Origin: Promethearchaeota archaeon | GTDB lineage: Archaea; Asgardarchaeota; Lokiarchaeia; Sigyniarchaeales; SOKP01 | NCBI GenBank assembly: GCA_030615145.1 | Contig: JAUWZT010000179.1 | Coordinates: forward strand, 1 to 7,622 | Direction: 5' to 3' | DNA length: 7,622 nucleotides | In this document: one piece after another, positions 1-5,764 of the stretch | Numbering within the stretch: the first letter of the stretch is position 1 | Layout of the letters: each line of letters opens with the position of its first letter | Made by a program: the position numbers and the translations under genes | The notes under the pieces: generated by a model | Database searches by the model: none | Told to the model about the DNA's origin: nothing | Seen by the model: the letters and a program-made list of their open reading frames with translations, nothing else

Positions 1-1042
1 CATTTTCTAAATAGGATAATGCTTTTCTATATTGATTTTCAAATTTCTCATAAGCTTTTTTAGAACATCCTAGAATTTCCTCTCTCCACTCACTATCTAT
101 AGTTACCGACTGCGAGATTTCTTTACCATAGGAAATATAGATATTTAAAATCCTCGCCCTCGTGAAAGAGGGTATTTTTTCATCCGGGTAAAGCTCGACT
201 ATTGAGATTTGATTGCTATCATCTCTATCCGTCTTCCGAGCATAAAATGGACCCGCTCCTATTGTTAGAGTATCGTCATATTTATGACTTGAAGAAGCAT
301 GCGAATGACCGTGTAATATAAGAGTGAACCCATATTGATACAATTCATTAATGACTTTAAACGATTTTTCTAAATTTTCATTCTCCATGTTAAACGATGT
401 TGGTGGATGATGTATGAGTGCAATCTTATAATCAGACTGTTGATAGGCATCTTTTTCATCCAAAATTGCTAGTAATTGATTATAATTGATATCGGTATTT
501 TGTTTAGAATTATTATTATAGAGAGATTTTTTAAAATCATTGGGATTGGTTTTATCGACATCATAACAATTGTATAGACAACTATTCAGCCCAAGAATAG
601 ACGCATCAAGATTATCTAAGGTTCTAATAAAATGAGGATTGTCAAGATAATTTTCATCAAACGCACGCTCGTCAGTTAATTCCAACTCTTTTTTAAAGTT
701 TAAGAAGGAATTAAATCGTTTAGGATGAATTTTTCCATCTTCTTTTATCCATTCCAAATCGTGATTTCCTGGAATGATAATAAGTTGATCTTTGTCAAAA
801 TCTCGACACAATACTTCTTTAATAAAAGATTTTGCGTGTGAGAAATCAATCTTACTTGCCTCTGAAGTAAAATCACCAGTGAATATAATAAGGTTAATAT
901 CTGAAAATTTTATATTTTTATCTCTTAATTTATTCTTGATCTCGTCAAAGATTTTGGCAAAATAGACATTACCCCCCGTGTGCGGATTGAGTTTGCCCAA
1001 ATGAAAGTCACTTATGTGTAGTAGTAACAACTTACTTATCAT
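1..1042 (-). CDS. Calcineurin-like metallophosphoesterase (3' end beyond window)
   Basis: I translated this frame by hand: it is open from an ATG at 1042 to the window edge, giving 347 residues without a stop, so the C-terminus is missing. All the metal-binding blocks of the calcineurin-like superfamily appear in order: D12-x-H14 in HISDFHLG, G56-D57 in FTGDFTSEA, G92-N-H-D95 in IPGNHDLEW, H211-H212 in IHHPP, and the closing G-H-x-H block as H244-G-H246-S-H248. The family is dinuclear-metal phosphatases, phosphodiesterases and nucleases, and the layout resembles stand-alone CpdA-type phosphodiesterases more than Mre11. The substrate cannot be read from sequence. There is no signal peptide, so it should be cytosolic. 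Residues 249-347 lie past the catalytic core and contain a beta-rich stretch then a charged helix. No Shine-Dalgarno precedes the ATG. It is divergent from the HEPN gene at 1222. Confidence 0.93.
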   Translation of the reverse strand, partial: MISKLLLLHISDFHLGKLNPHTGGNVYFAKIFDEIKNKLRDKNIKFSDINLIIFTGDFTSEASKIDFSHAKSFIKEVLCRDFDKDQLIIIPGNHDLEWIKEDGKIHPKRFNSFLNFKKELELTDERAFDENYLDNPHFIRTLDNLDASILGLNSCLYNCYDVDKTNPNDFKKSLYNNNSKQNTDINYNQLLAILDEKDAYQQSDYKIALIHHPPTSFNMENENLEKSFKVINELYQYGFTLILHGHSHASSSHKYDDTLTIGAGPFYARKTDRDDSNQISIVELYPDEKIPSFTRARILNIYISYGKEISQSVTIDSEWREEILGCSKKAYEKFENQYRKALSYLEN

Positions 1043-1221
1043 GGTATTTCAATCTGAATAATTTTCTTGAGTATAAAAATTTTATAATTTCTACATCGAT
1101 AATTCATTTAATTTTTTTAAAAAATGCAAAGAATCTGTTTTCAATTTTTTTCTATATTTTTTACAATAAAACCCAGATGTCTTACACTAATATTTTTATT
1201 TTAATCTAAATACTCGTAATA
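1043..1221. promoter_or_regulatory. Divergent promoter region between phosphoesterase and HEPN genes
   Basis: This 179-base gap is almost pure A/T. Reading leftward, an ATTTTTATAC stretch at 1071-1080, flanked by TTATAA-like sequence, lies about 30-40 bases from the phosphoesterase ATG and could be its TATA box with a very short leader. Reading rightward, TATTTTTATTTTAA at 1191-1204 lies about 18-31 bases before the ATG at 1222, fitting a leaderless archaeal transcript. Neither start has a Shine-Dalgarno sequence. No palindromic operator shared by the two genes is apparent. Confidence 0.4.
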
Positions 1222-2253
1222 ATGACAGAAATGAATTTGCGAATAATAATTCCTATTTTTAAGTTTAAATTTGATGGGGCCGATAAAGAATTTTCTCATG
1301 AAGGAGAATACGATGGGGCAGAATATAATATTAGTCTGAAACATCACGGTCAAGTAAGTTTAGCTTATTTAAATGGCGATGAAGAATTTAAATCTAATTA
1401 TGAAACTTTTATGGAAGGATTAGATGAAAGGACAAGGCAAGACAATTATTATTCAAAACAGAGATCACTTTTTACTCTTCCTATCGCAGAATATTTCTTA
1501 ATTATAAAAGTAAAACAAGAAGAACCACAAGGTTATGAAGATATTAAGACTTCCCCACAAATAAAACCAATTAAAAATTGTATCCTAGAAGCTCTTCATT
1601 TACATTGTTCGAATGGATTATATTACGAAAAAACTTATCATTATCGTTTTCCTGTTGAATATTATGAAAATAAAAGTAGTATAACGAATCCAGCTCCCTT
1701 TCATGTTAGGTATGTTATGCAAGAAAACGACTCAATTTTAAAACAGGAAGAATTTGAAAATTGTAGAAAGACATTCTCATCATTATTAAAAAATATTTAC
1801 ATCAAATCGCCACTTAAAAATATTACGTATTTAGGTTATTCTTACCATCGCACTTCGTTTAATTTGGTAGAAGTTCCTCATAAATTCCTGATTTTTATGG
1901 TTATCTTTGAGTTACTATTTAAAAAAGAAAAAAAAGGGAATTCTAGTCAGGCAGCAATACGGATCTCAAAACTAATTTCCAAAGTAAAAAGCGATCAGAA
2001 GAAAATTCAAAAAGAATTTTTTGATAATGCTCCTGATTGTTTCTGCACAATTAGAAATCAAATTGCTCATGGAGATCCTAATCTTAACACCAATATTGTA
2101 GAACTAAAATATCCTTTATTATATAAATATGTTACAGAGGCAGTAATAAAAATAGTAGGAATACCGTCAGGAAAAATTAACCATACAAAAGATTATTACG
2201 ACGAAATTCATAGATACATAACGAGTTATTTTAACAGACTACCTTCCCGTTGA
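1222..2253 (+). CDS. ApeA-like HEPN domain protein, predicted RNase
   Basis: The protein is 343 residues with two parts. Residues 1-180 look beta-rich and carry no motif I recognise, resembling the variable N-terminal sensor region of ApeA-type proteins. Residues 185-315 look like the ApeA-type HEPN domain: a helix beginning VPHKFLIFMVIFELLF (218-233), a charged helix with KISK/LISK pattern (about 245-265), then R278-N-Q-I-A-H283-G. R-x4-H is the catalytic signature of HEPN endoribonucleases, so RNA cleavage is the likely activity. ApeA-type HEPN proteins are known as stand-alone anti-phage abortive factors; that role here is inference. A second ATG lies at 1231; the first is kept because it sits at leaderless distance from a T/A-rich promoter. 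It is transcribed alone, away from the phosphoesterase. C-terminus complete. Confidence 0.8.
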   Translation: MTEMNLRIIIPIFKFKFDGADKEFSHEGEYDGAEYNISLKHHGQVSLAYLNGDEEFKSNYETFMEGLDERTRQDNYYSKQRSLFTLPIAEYFLIIKVKQEEPQGYEDIKTSPQIKPIKNCILEALHLHCSNGLYYEKTYHYRFPVEYYENKSSITNPAPFHVRYVMQENDSILKQEEFENCRKTFSSLLKNIYIKSPLKNITYLGYSYHRTSFNLVEVPHKFLIFMVIFELLFKKEKKGNSSQAAIRISKLISKVKSDQKKIQKEFFDNAPDCFCTIRNQIAHGDPNLNTNIVELKYPLLYKYVTEAVIKIVGIPSGKINHTKDYYDEIHRYITSYFNRLPSR

Positions 2254-2258
2254 GGTAG
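2239..2258 (+). terminator. Small hairpin over the HEPN stop codon
   Basis: CTACCT (2239-2244) and AGGTAG (2253-2258) form a perfect 6-bp inverted repeat with an 8-base loop, and the TGA stop of the HEPN gene lies at 2251-2253, partly in the right arm. No T-run follows at once, so it may stabilise the mRNA end rather than stop transcription. Confidence 0.3.
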
Positions 2259-2333
2259 CTATTTTAGCAATAATCTTTACATGTTGGATTAAAAATGTCG
2301 AATGATTACGACAGTAAGTTCTCAACTGTAGAA

Positions 2334-2365
2334 TTTTTTCATTTTTAATTCCTCCTTTTTTGTTT
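2334..2365 (+). terminator. T-rich stretch, likely archaeal terminator of the HEPN gene
   Basis: Three T-runs of five or six bases (2334-2339, 2342-2346, 2356-2361) occur within 30 bases about 80 bases after the HEPN stop codon. Archaeal transcription commonly ends at such U-tracts without a hairpin. On the other strand the same sequence reads AGGAGG plus ATG, but only six codons follow. Confidence 0.4.
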
Positions 2366-2390
2366 AAATTGGTGTTTAATATAAAAGTGT

Positions 2391-2469
2391 GAGCCATCAA
2401 CAAGTGCATGAAGGAAGTAGTAAAAATTTAAATTAAATAAATTAAAAATATAAAGAGTGTTGATGGCTC
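2391..2469. repeat. 12-bp perfect inverted repeat flanking a 55-bp AT-rich spacer
   Basis: GAGCCATCAACA at 2391-2402 is repeated in exact reverse complement at 2458-2469. The arms are 50% G+C in a region near 20%, so chance is unlikely. A CATGAAG heptamer also lies just inside the left arm (2408-2414), with its reverse complement CTTCATG just outside the right arm (2474-2480). The unit could be a long-loop stem in RNA, a miniature transposable element or a relic of insertion-sequence ends. I see no clear target-site duplication. Confidence 0.6.
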
Positions 2470-2517
2470 GTTTCTTCATGATTAGCATGATGTTTGACCT
2501 TTTTCTTGTTTACTTTT

Positions 2518-2646
2518 TTATTTTTTTGGGAATAACTTTCTACGGATTAATTTGGACGCAGAAATGTCTTTTTCTTTTGCTTCTTTTTTTAATTGCTCTT
2601 TTTCTTCAAATAAACAACCAAATGCAACATAAACCTCAACTTCCAA
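2518..2646 (-). CDS. Small ribbon-helix-helix-like protein, start uncertain, possibly a relic
   Basis: The minus strand is open from 2700 to a TAA at 2518-2520. Its last 45 or so residues look like real protein: a strand-like VDLEVEVYV, then EEKEQLKKEAKEKD and ISASKLIRRKLF. A strand followed by a lysine/glutamate helix, a glycine-like turn and S-x-S-K-L-I-R is the usual shape of CopG/Arc-type ribbon-helix-helix proteins, which act as small DNA-binding regulators or antitoxins. There is no ATG or GTG; TTG at 2644-2646 is the only common start and gives 42 residues, while similarity seems to begin a few residues earlier. A TATA-like TTATATAAA at 2692-2700 would place transcription near 2670, leaving a short leader before the TTG. 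The lost start suggests decay. The leucine/phenylalanine-rich plus-strand frame here is its shadow. Confidence 0.45.
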   Translation of the reverse strand: MEVEVYVAFGCLFEEKEQLKKEAKEKDISASKLIRRKLFPKK

Positions 2647-2691
2647 ATCTACTGTTTTTGGTATAATTTTATCAACTCTTATTATATATTT

Positions 2692-2700
2692 TTTATATAA
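2692..2700 (-). promoter_or_regulatory. TATA-like box for the ribbon-helix-helix-like gene
   Basis: On the minus strand the sequence reads TTATATAAA, about 25 bases before the open frame reaches IIPKTVD. The position suits an archaeal TATA box, but the surroundings are so A/T-rich that a chance match is possible. Confidence 0.25.
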
Positions 2701-2820
2701 TTAATAAAAATATATGCACGCAACATTATAAATGTTACTGAAGTAATTGAATTTATTATTTCCAGTTATTAAAATCGTTGGAAGGTTAATTATAATTAAA
2801 AAGAGTTAATATTTTTATTT

Positions 2821-2845
2821 TATAAATATTCTAAGAGTATTTATA
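2821..2845. repeat. AT-rich hairpin TATAAATA ... TATTTATA
   Basis: TATAAATA (2821-2828) and TATTTATA (2838-2845) are perfect inverted repeats. Three more pairs (one a G-T wobble) can form inside, leaving a TAA loop, for an 11-bp stem. Each arm also resembles an archaeal TATA box, so the site may be a promoter, a terminator stem or simply AT-rich sequence. The rest of 2701-2820 contains no gene I can support. Confidence 0.4.
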
Positions 2846-2871
2846 CATTTAAAGTTTTTAGAAAAAGTAGT

Positions 2872-2898
2872 CGAAATCTTCGAAATCTTCAAAATCTT
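2872..2898. repeat. Three tandem copies of a 9-bp unit
   Basis: CGAAATCTT is repeated at 2872-2880 and 2881-2889, with a third copy, CAAAATCTT, at 2890-2898 that differs at one base. It lies just past the recombinase stop codon, 23 bases downstream of it on the minus strand. One minus-strand frame would read DFEDFEDFDYFF then stop, but a stop codon stands directly before it, so it is not coding. Confidence 0.65.
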
Positions 2899-2920
2899 AA
2901 TTTAAAAAATTAAAAAATAA
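2899..2920 (-). terminator. U-tract terminator after the recombinase
   Basis: Directly after the recombinase TAA (2921-2923) the minus strand carries two runs of six T (opposite 2912-2917 and 2904-2909). Paired T-tracts right behind a stop codon are typical archaeal transcription end signals. Confidence 0.4.
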
Positions 2921-4069
2921 TTATTTAGATTTAGGTTTTTCAAAACCTTGGTATTCTGCTCTTGCTTCTCCTTCTGATATTTCTCCTTTTTTTATTCTCT
3001 CGTTTAAATCATTTCTATGATATAATTCTTCGTGCATAGCTAATATCTCCTCTCTTAACTCCTTAATTTCTGTTTTATATAAATCTTTCATAGCTTCTAA
3101 TTCATCTTTAAGTTCATCAACCTTTTTGTCTACTTTGCTTAATTTCATTCCATTTCCTAACAAAGTGAATTGTTCGATGTTTTCAACATATTCATTAACA
3201 AACTCATCTGGATCATCAAAAGTTCCTTCATATTCAGCTTCATCATCAATAGCTTTTCCCATCATTCTTTTTATGAATATTACTTTAACTCCTCGTTTGG
3301 ACAGTTCAGTTTTAAACCATCTTCTAAAGCTTTTTGGTGTCACATTGTTAATGTTTAGTTTAGCACACACTTCTTTTAGGCTTAAAGAAAAGTGATTTGT
3401 TATTTTTGAATACTTTCCAGTTTTAGAATTTTTTCTGTTGCTAATAAATAACCAAGCATCATCAGGTGCACCATCTGGTCTCGTTTTCAAATATAATTTA
3501 ATCAAATCACAAGCTTCTGAATTGAAAAAAGTTTGAAATGGAATGCCTTTTCTTTATATTTTTTGCCTTATTGAATCCAGATAACAAACATAGTGTTCTG
3601 GATAATATCCTTGCTTAAAGTCCTTTACTTTTAATTTAAACAAATCTACATTGTCCATTGCACTTGAAATCATGCTTAAAAGTATAGATTTATCTCTAAT
3701 GTTTTCAAAAGTGTCTCTAATTTGTTTTAAACACTCTTTTCTTTGGTCTATTGAAATTATTTCTTTCCCATTTCTCCACACTTTGTCTATTGTTCCTTTC
3801 CTCTGTTCTGGCACTTCGTCTTTCTGCCAACAAATATTCAGAACGTTATTTCCGTAAAATCTACGAGCTCCAATCGAAAAAATGCTTGTTTGATGCTCAG
3901 AATCGCTCGACTCGCCATTTATAAGAGAAACCCTAAAGGTTCTATCAACTGGTTCTAGACCGAGATACAGCTCAATCTCTTGAACTACCTTATTAAAAAT
4001 CGAATCGATGTTTTCGACCAATTCTTCTTCAGGAGTATCGATTAAAAAATCAAAGCGTGACTTGTTCAT
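2921..4069 (-). pseudogene. Tyrosine recombinase (integrase) interrupted by one in-frame TAA
   Basis: An ATG at 4069 opens a frame ending at a TAA at 3554-3556 (codon 172). The same frame then continues with RKGIPFQTFFNSEACDLIKL and runs to the true stop at 2921, so both halves were one gene of about 382 codons. It belongs to the archaeal tyrosine recombinases: box I region ILLSMISSAMDNVDLFKLK (129-147), TPKSFRRWFKTEL (244-256) with likely catalytic R249, MMGK (269-272), nucleophile candidate Y280, and a long coiled coil (about 308-350). Standard residues are altered: the box I arginine position is D139 and both histidine positions are lysine (K246, K272). Residues 1-110 do not look like the usual core-binding domain. 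Recombinases of this type integrate and excise mobile elements; this copy is probably inactive. The only common start after the stop, a TTG at 3505, has no ribosome site. Confidence 0.82.
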
Positions 4070-4071
4070 AT

Positions 4072-4077
4072 CTCCCC
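4072..4077 (-). promoter_or_regulatory. Shine-Dalgarno-like GGGGAG before the recombinase ATG
   Basis: Reading on the minus strand, AAAGGGGAGAT runs directly into the ATG at 4069. The purine core is strong, but only two bases separate it from the start codon, much tighter than usual. It still supports 4069 as the start, since no other ATG or GTG lies close by in frame. Confidence 0.4.
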
Positions 4078-4097
4078 TTTAAAATTTTTATTTAATA

Positions 4098-4180
4098 CCT
4101 AACTGTCTATCTATAAAAAGTGTTGTCGGGAACTATTTAAAGTTTTCCACCAGACCCCTCCGACCTATAAAAAAGTTAGG
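4098..4180. repeat. Nested inverted and direct repeats upstream of the recombinase
   Basis: CCTAACT (4098-4104) pairs with AGTTAGG (4174-4180), and within it GTCGG (4125-4129) pairs with CCGAC (4160-4164). A direct repeat CTATAAAAA occurs at 4111-4119 and 4165-4173. The recombinase TATA box lies in the centre. The arrangement could be an autoregulatory operator or arm sites of an attachment region; no crossover core can be named. Confidence 0.45.
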
Positions 4181-4363
4181 CATAGAGGAAAATATATATA
4201 TCTTAAGAGGTAACCTAAGTCCTTACTTTTAACATTTTTTTTTACCGTACTCCTAAACAACAGTTTGCTAAATATATGCTTTTTTTACCTTTAGCTGTAA
4301 TGAATCTATAGCAATTATATAATTTATATGATTATATGTAGTTATAGAATATGTTAAACAACC

Positions 4364-4379
4364 TTTTACACTTGTAAAA
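4364..4379. promoter_or_regulatory. Operator-like palindrome TTTTACA-CT-TGTAAAA
   Basis: Two perfect 7-bp half-sites are separated by two bases, ending 11 bases before the ATG at 4391. The position, where an archaeal transcript for this gene would begin, suits a repressor site. No regulator for it is encoded in the window apart from the ribbon-helix-helix-like relic, and no link to that is shown. Confidence 0.5.
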
Positions 4380-4390
4380 AAGTTGGAAAA

Positions 4391-5191
4391 ATGATTAGGT
4401 TTGAAAATCTAAGGGAGTATTATAATCAAATTTATGGTATTGATGCTGTTAATGGTCTTCTAACTGAAGGAGAGTTAAGATTTAAACCAATTCGAGAAAT
4501 TATGAAATTTATAGATAAATACGATCGTCGTAAATTTGATAATACTTTAAGCGGATGTGATTATTGTAATCAAACTAAAGGAGTTCAATTATATAATCAA
4601 GATTTTCCTTTTTGGACAGGAGACCTAAATGAAGGGAAGGATTTTATTGTATTAGGGTTGGAGGTCGCCAGTTTTAATAAAGTTGGAAAGAGATGGCTCC
4701 ATGTGTGTTATATGGACGAAATTGGGAATCTTGATAAATATATGAGTGAAAGTATCGCGCTATTATTTGAGGACTTCCAAAATAATGTTTATATTACAGA
4801 TATTGGAAAATGTTGGAGTAGCATAGATAATGAGCTTAAGATTACGAGGAGTACTTGCATATCCCTCCGATTTTTTGAGGAATTAAGATTGTTAGAGCAA
4901 TTAAATCCCAATTTTACATTCATACTACAAGGGAATGGACGTTCGTATCACGACTTAGACATACAAAATTTAGTCCATAAAAGAACATTTTTGCATACTA
5001 ATGAGAAAAATTATACTTTTTTTAATTATGGGCAAGTAGGAGGTAATGATATACTGAGAAATAAACATAGGGTGTTAGTATTTCCGCATACTGGAGATCG
5101 TAATAGGAGAGTTCAATGGCCTTATATTCGTAGGCATCTCCAACAAGTAAAGGATTTAAAAGATCTCGCGCTTAAAGCCAATTTTATTTAA
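4391..5191 (+). CDS. Divergent uracil-DNA-glycosylase-fold protein with probable Fe-S cysteines
   Basis: The protein is 266 residues. Landmarks of the uracil-DNA glycosylase superfamily, family 4 in particular, appear in order: C56-D-Y-C59, FIVLGLEVAS (85-94) where GEAPG normally stands, VYITDIGKC141W (133-142) like VYITNVVKCRP, C156 fifteen residues later followed by FFEELRLLEQLNPNFTFILQGNGRS (key residues 161-185), and the C-terminal VFPH233TGDRNRR, the place of the conserved H-P-S/A loop. Two N-terminal cysteines plus a pair about 16 apart is the [4Fe-4S] pattern of family 4. Such enzymes flip and excise uracil or other bases, leaving abasic sites. The active-site loop is altered (E91 one position late), so base preference is unknown and it may be inactive. 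There is a helical N-terminal extension of about 50 residues. It is transcribed alone and converges on a methyltransferase relic. Confidence 0.6.
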   Translation: MIRFENLREYYNQIYGIDAVNGLLTEGELRFKPIREIMKFIDKYDRRKFDNTLSGCDYCNQTKGVQLYNQDFPFWTGDLNEGKDFIVLGLEVASFNKVGKRWLHVCYMDEIGNLDKYMSESIALLFEDFQNNVYITDIGKCWSSIDNELKITRSTCISLRFFEELRLLEQLNPNFTFILQGNGRSYHDLDIQNLVHKRTFLHTNEKNYTFFNYGQVGGNDILRNKHRVLVFPHTGDRNRRVQWPYIRRHLQQVKDLKDLALKANFI

Positions 5192-5246
5192 TTTCTTGTG
5201 GCCGATATGATTGCGAGTCAGATCTACGGGATATAATCTCAAACAT

Positions 5247-5561
5247 TCACATAGAGAATTTTAAGCTAATTTTCGGCTTTGAATAATACATTATTAAGGA
5301 CGATAATGATAAGATTATATCTACTGGAAATCCAATAATTTTATTATTTTTCAACATCCAAGAATCAATTATCAATTGCTGCAAAACGCTTGATTTAGAT
5401 TCAAAATTCCAGTTAATCTTAGATCTTGCCATCGAAATTTCCCGTTCTCCTTCGAATCTGGTAAGAAGGGCTTTTATCGTTTGAGCTAACCAATACGACA
5501 TTAGAGGAGGCACTGAATTTCCGATCTGCTTAATTAATATATCGTTAAATTGTCCGAATAT
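5247..5561 (-). pseudogene. C-terminal relic of a 5-cytosine DNA methyltransferase (motif X)
   Basis: This frame is open from just after a TGA at 5562-5564 down to a TGA at 5247. It begins IFGQFNDILIKQIGNSVPP and continues LMSYWLAQTIKALLTRF. QIGNSVPP followed by a helix is the classic motif X of 5-cytosine DNA methyltransferases, which closes the AdoMet-binding domain near the C-terminus. Motif I (F-x-G-x-G), the PCQ catalytic motif IV and the ENV motif are absent from the window, and no start codon exists before motif X in this frame; an internal ATG at 5513 would drop the motif's core. It is therefore a truncated relic. About 70 residues follow motif X, longer than usual. It converges on the glycosylase-like gene. 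Confidence 0.6.
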
Positions 5562-5737
5562 TCAGCGCAAACGACGAACTTAACTGGAGCTTTAGCCGTT
5601 ATCACGAACGGAGGGAAGCCAAATTCCATAATTTTCTCGTCTTTAACTCTTCTCGCTTCTATGGTTTTTGGTCTAGTCTGCCTCCATAGTTTTTTAGCAA
5701 ATAAAACGGCTTTTTTAGCTCCTTTCCTACTCTCCAT
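5534..5737 (-). pseudogene. Out-of-frame fragment upstream of the methyltransferase relic
   Basis: An ATG at 5737 opens 67 codons: a lysine/arginine-rich helix (KKAVLFAKKLWRQTRPKTIE), then EFGFPPFVITAKAPVKFVV and CAEYSDNLTIY before a TAA at 5534. I do not recognise a family. The last ten codons overlap the methyltransferase relic in another frame; a single slip near the AT-rich 5535-5548 would join EYSDNL to DILIKQIGNSVPP, so it may be the target-recognition part of the same enzyme, although the usual R-x-L-T...Q-x-F-P block is not clear. G+C at 5581-5640 is about 43%, well above its neighbours, which suggests separate origin. A plus-strand frame here is its shadow. Confidence 0.35.
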
Positions 5738-5764
5738 GCGATCTTTCCTTGAACAAGTACTGAT

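Larger units (their letters stand above)
4070..4390. promoter_or_regulatory. Divergent regulatory region between recombinase and glycosylase-like gene
   Basis: These 321 bases contain no gene in any frame that I can support, and no tRNA cloverleaf. On the minus strand ACTTTAAATAG (opposite 4132-4142) is a good archaeal TATA box for the recombinase, with a leader of about 45 bases. On the plus strand TTATATAATTTATATGATTATATG (4315-4338, described rather than assigned) supplies several TATA-like choices for the gene at 4391. A G+C-rich island at 4149-4165 stands out from the A/T background. AGGTAACCT (4208-4216) is a small palindrome. The repeats at 4098-4180 and 4364-4379 are listed separately. 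Confidence 0.4.

Noticed and set aside
2322..2356. Strong AGGAGG followed by ATG on the minus strand
   Set aside because: The frame stops after six codons, and the sequence is better explained as a T-rich terminator on the plus strand.
2457..2666. Plus-strand frame of 69 codons, leucine- and phenylalanine-rich, like a membrane protein
   Set aside because: It is the antisense image of the K/E-rich ribbon-helix-helix-like frame on the minus strand, which reads as real protein; its start lies inside the inverted repeat and no ribosome site precedes it.
3126..3857. Several plus-strand frames of 60-90 codons across the recombinase
   Set aside because: They are antisense shadows of the integrase, whose family signatures are on the minus strand.
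3931..3975. GGTTCTAGACC resembling a tRNA T-arm
   Set aside because: It lies inside the recombinase coding frame and no D-arm or anticodon arm is present.
4149..4165. G+C-rich patch as a tRNA 3' end (attachment site)
   Set aside because: No T-loop consensus or cloverleaf can be built around it on either strand.
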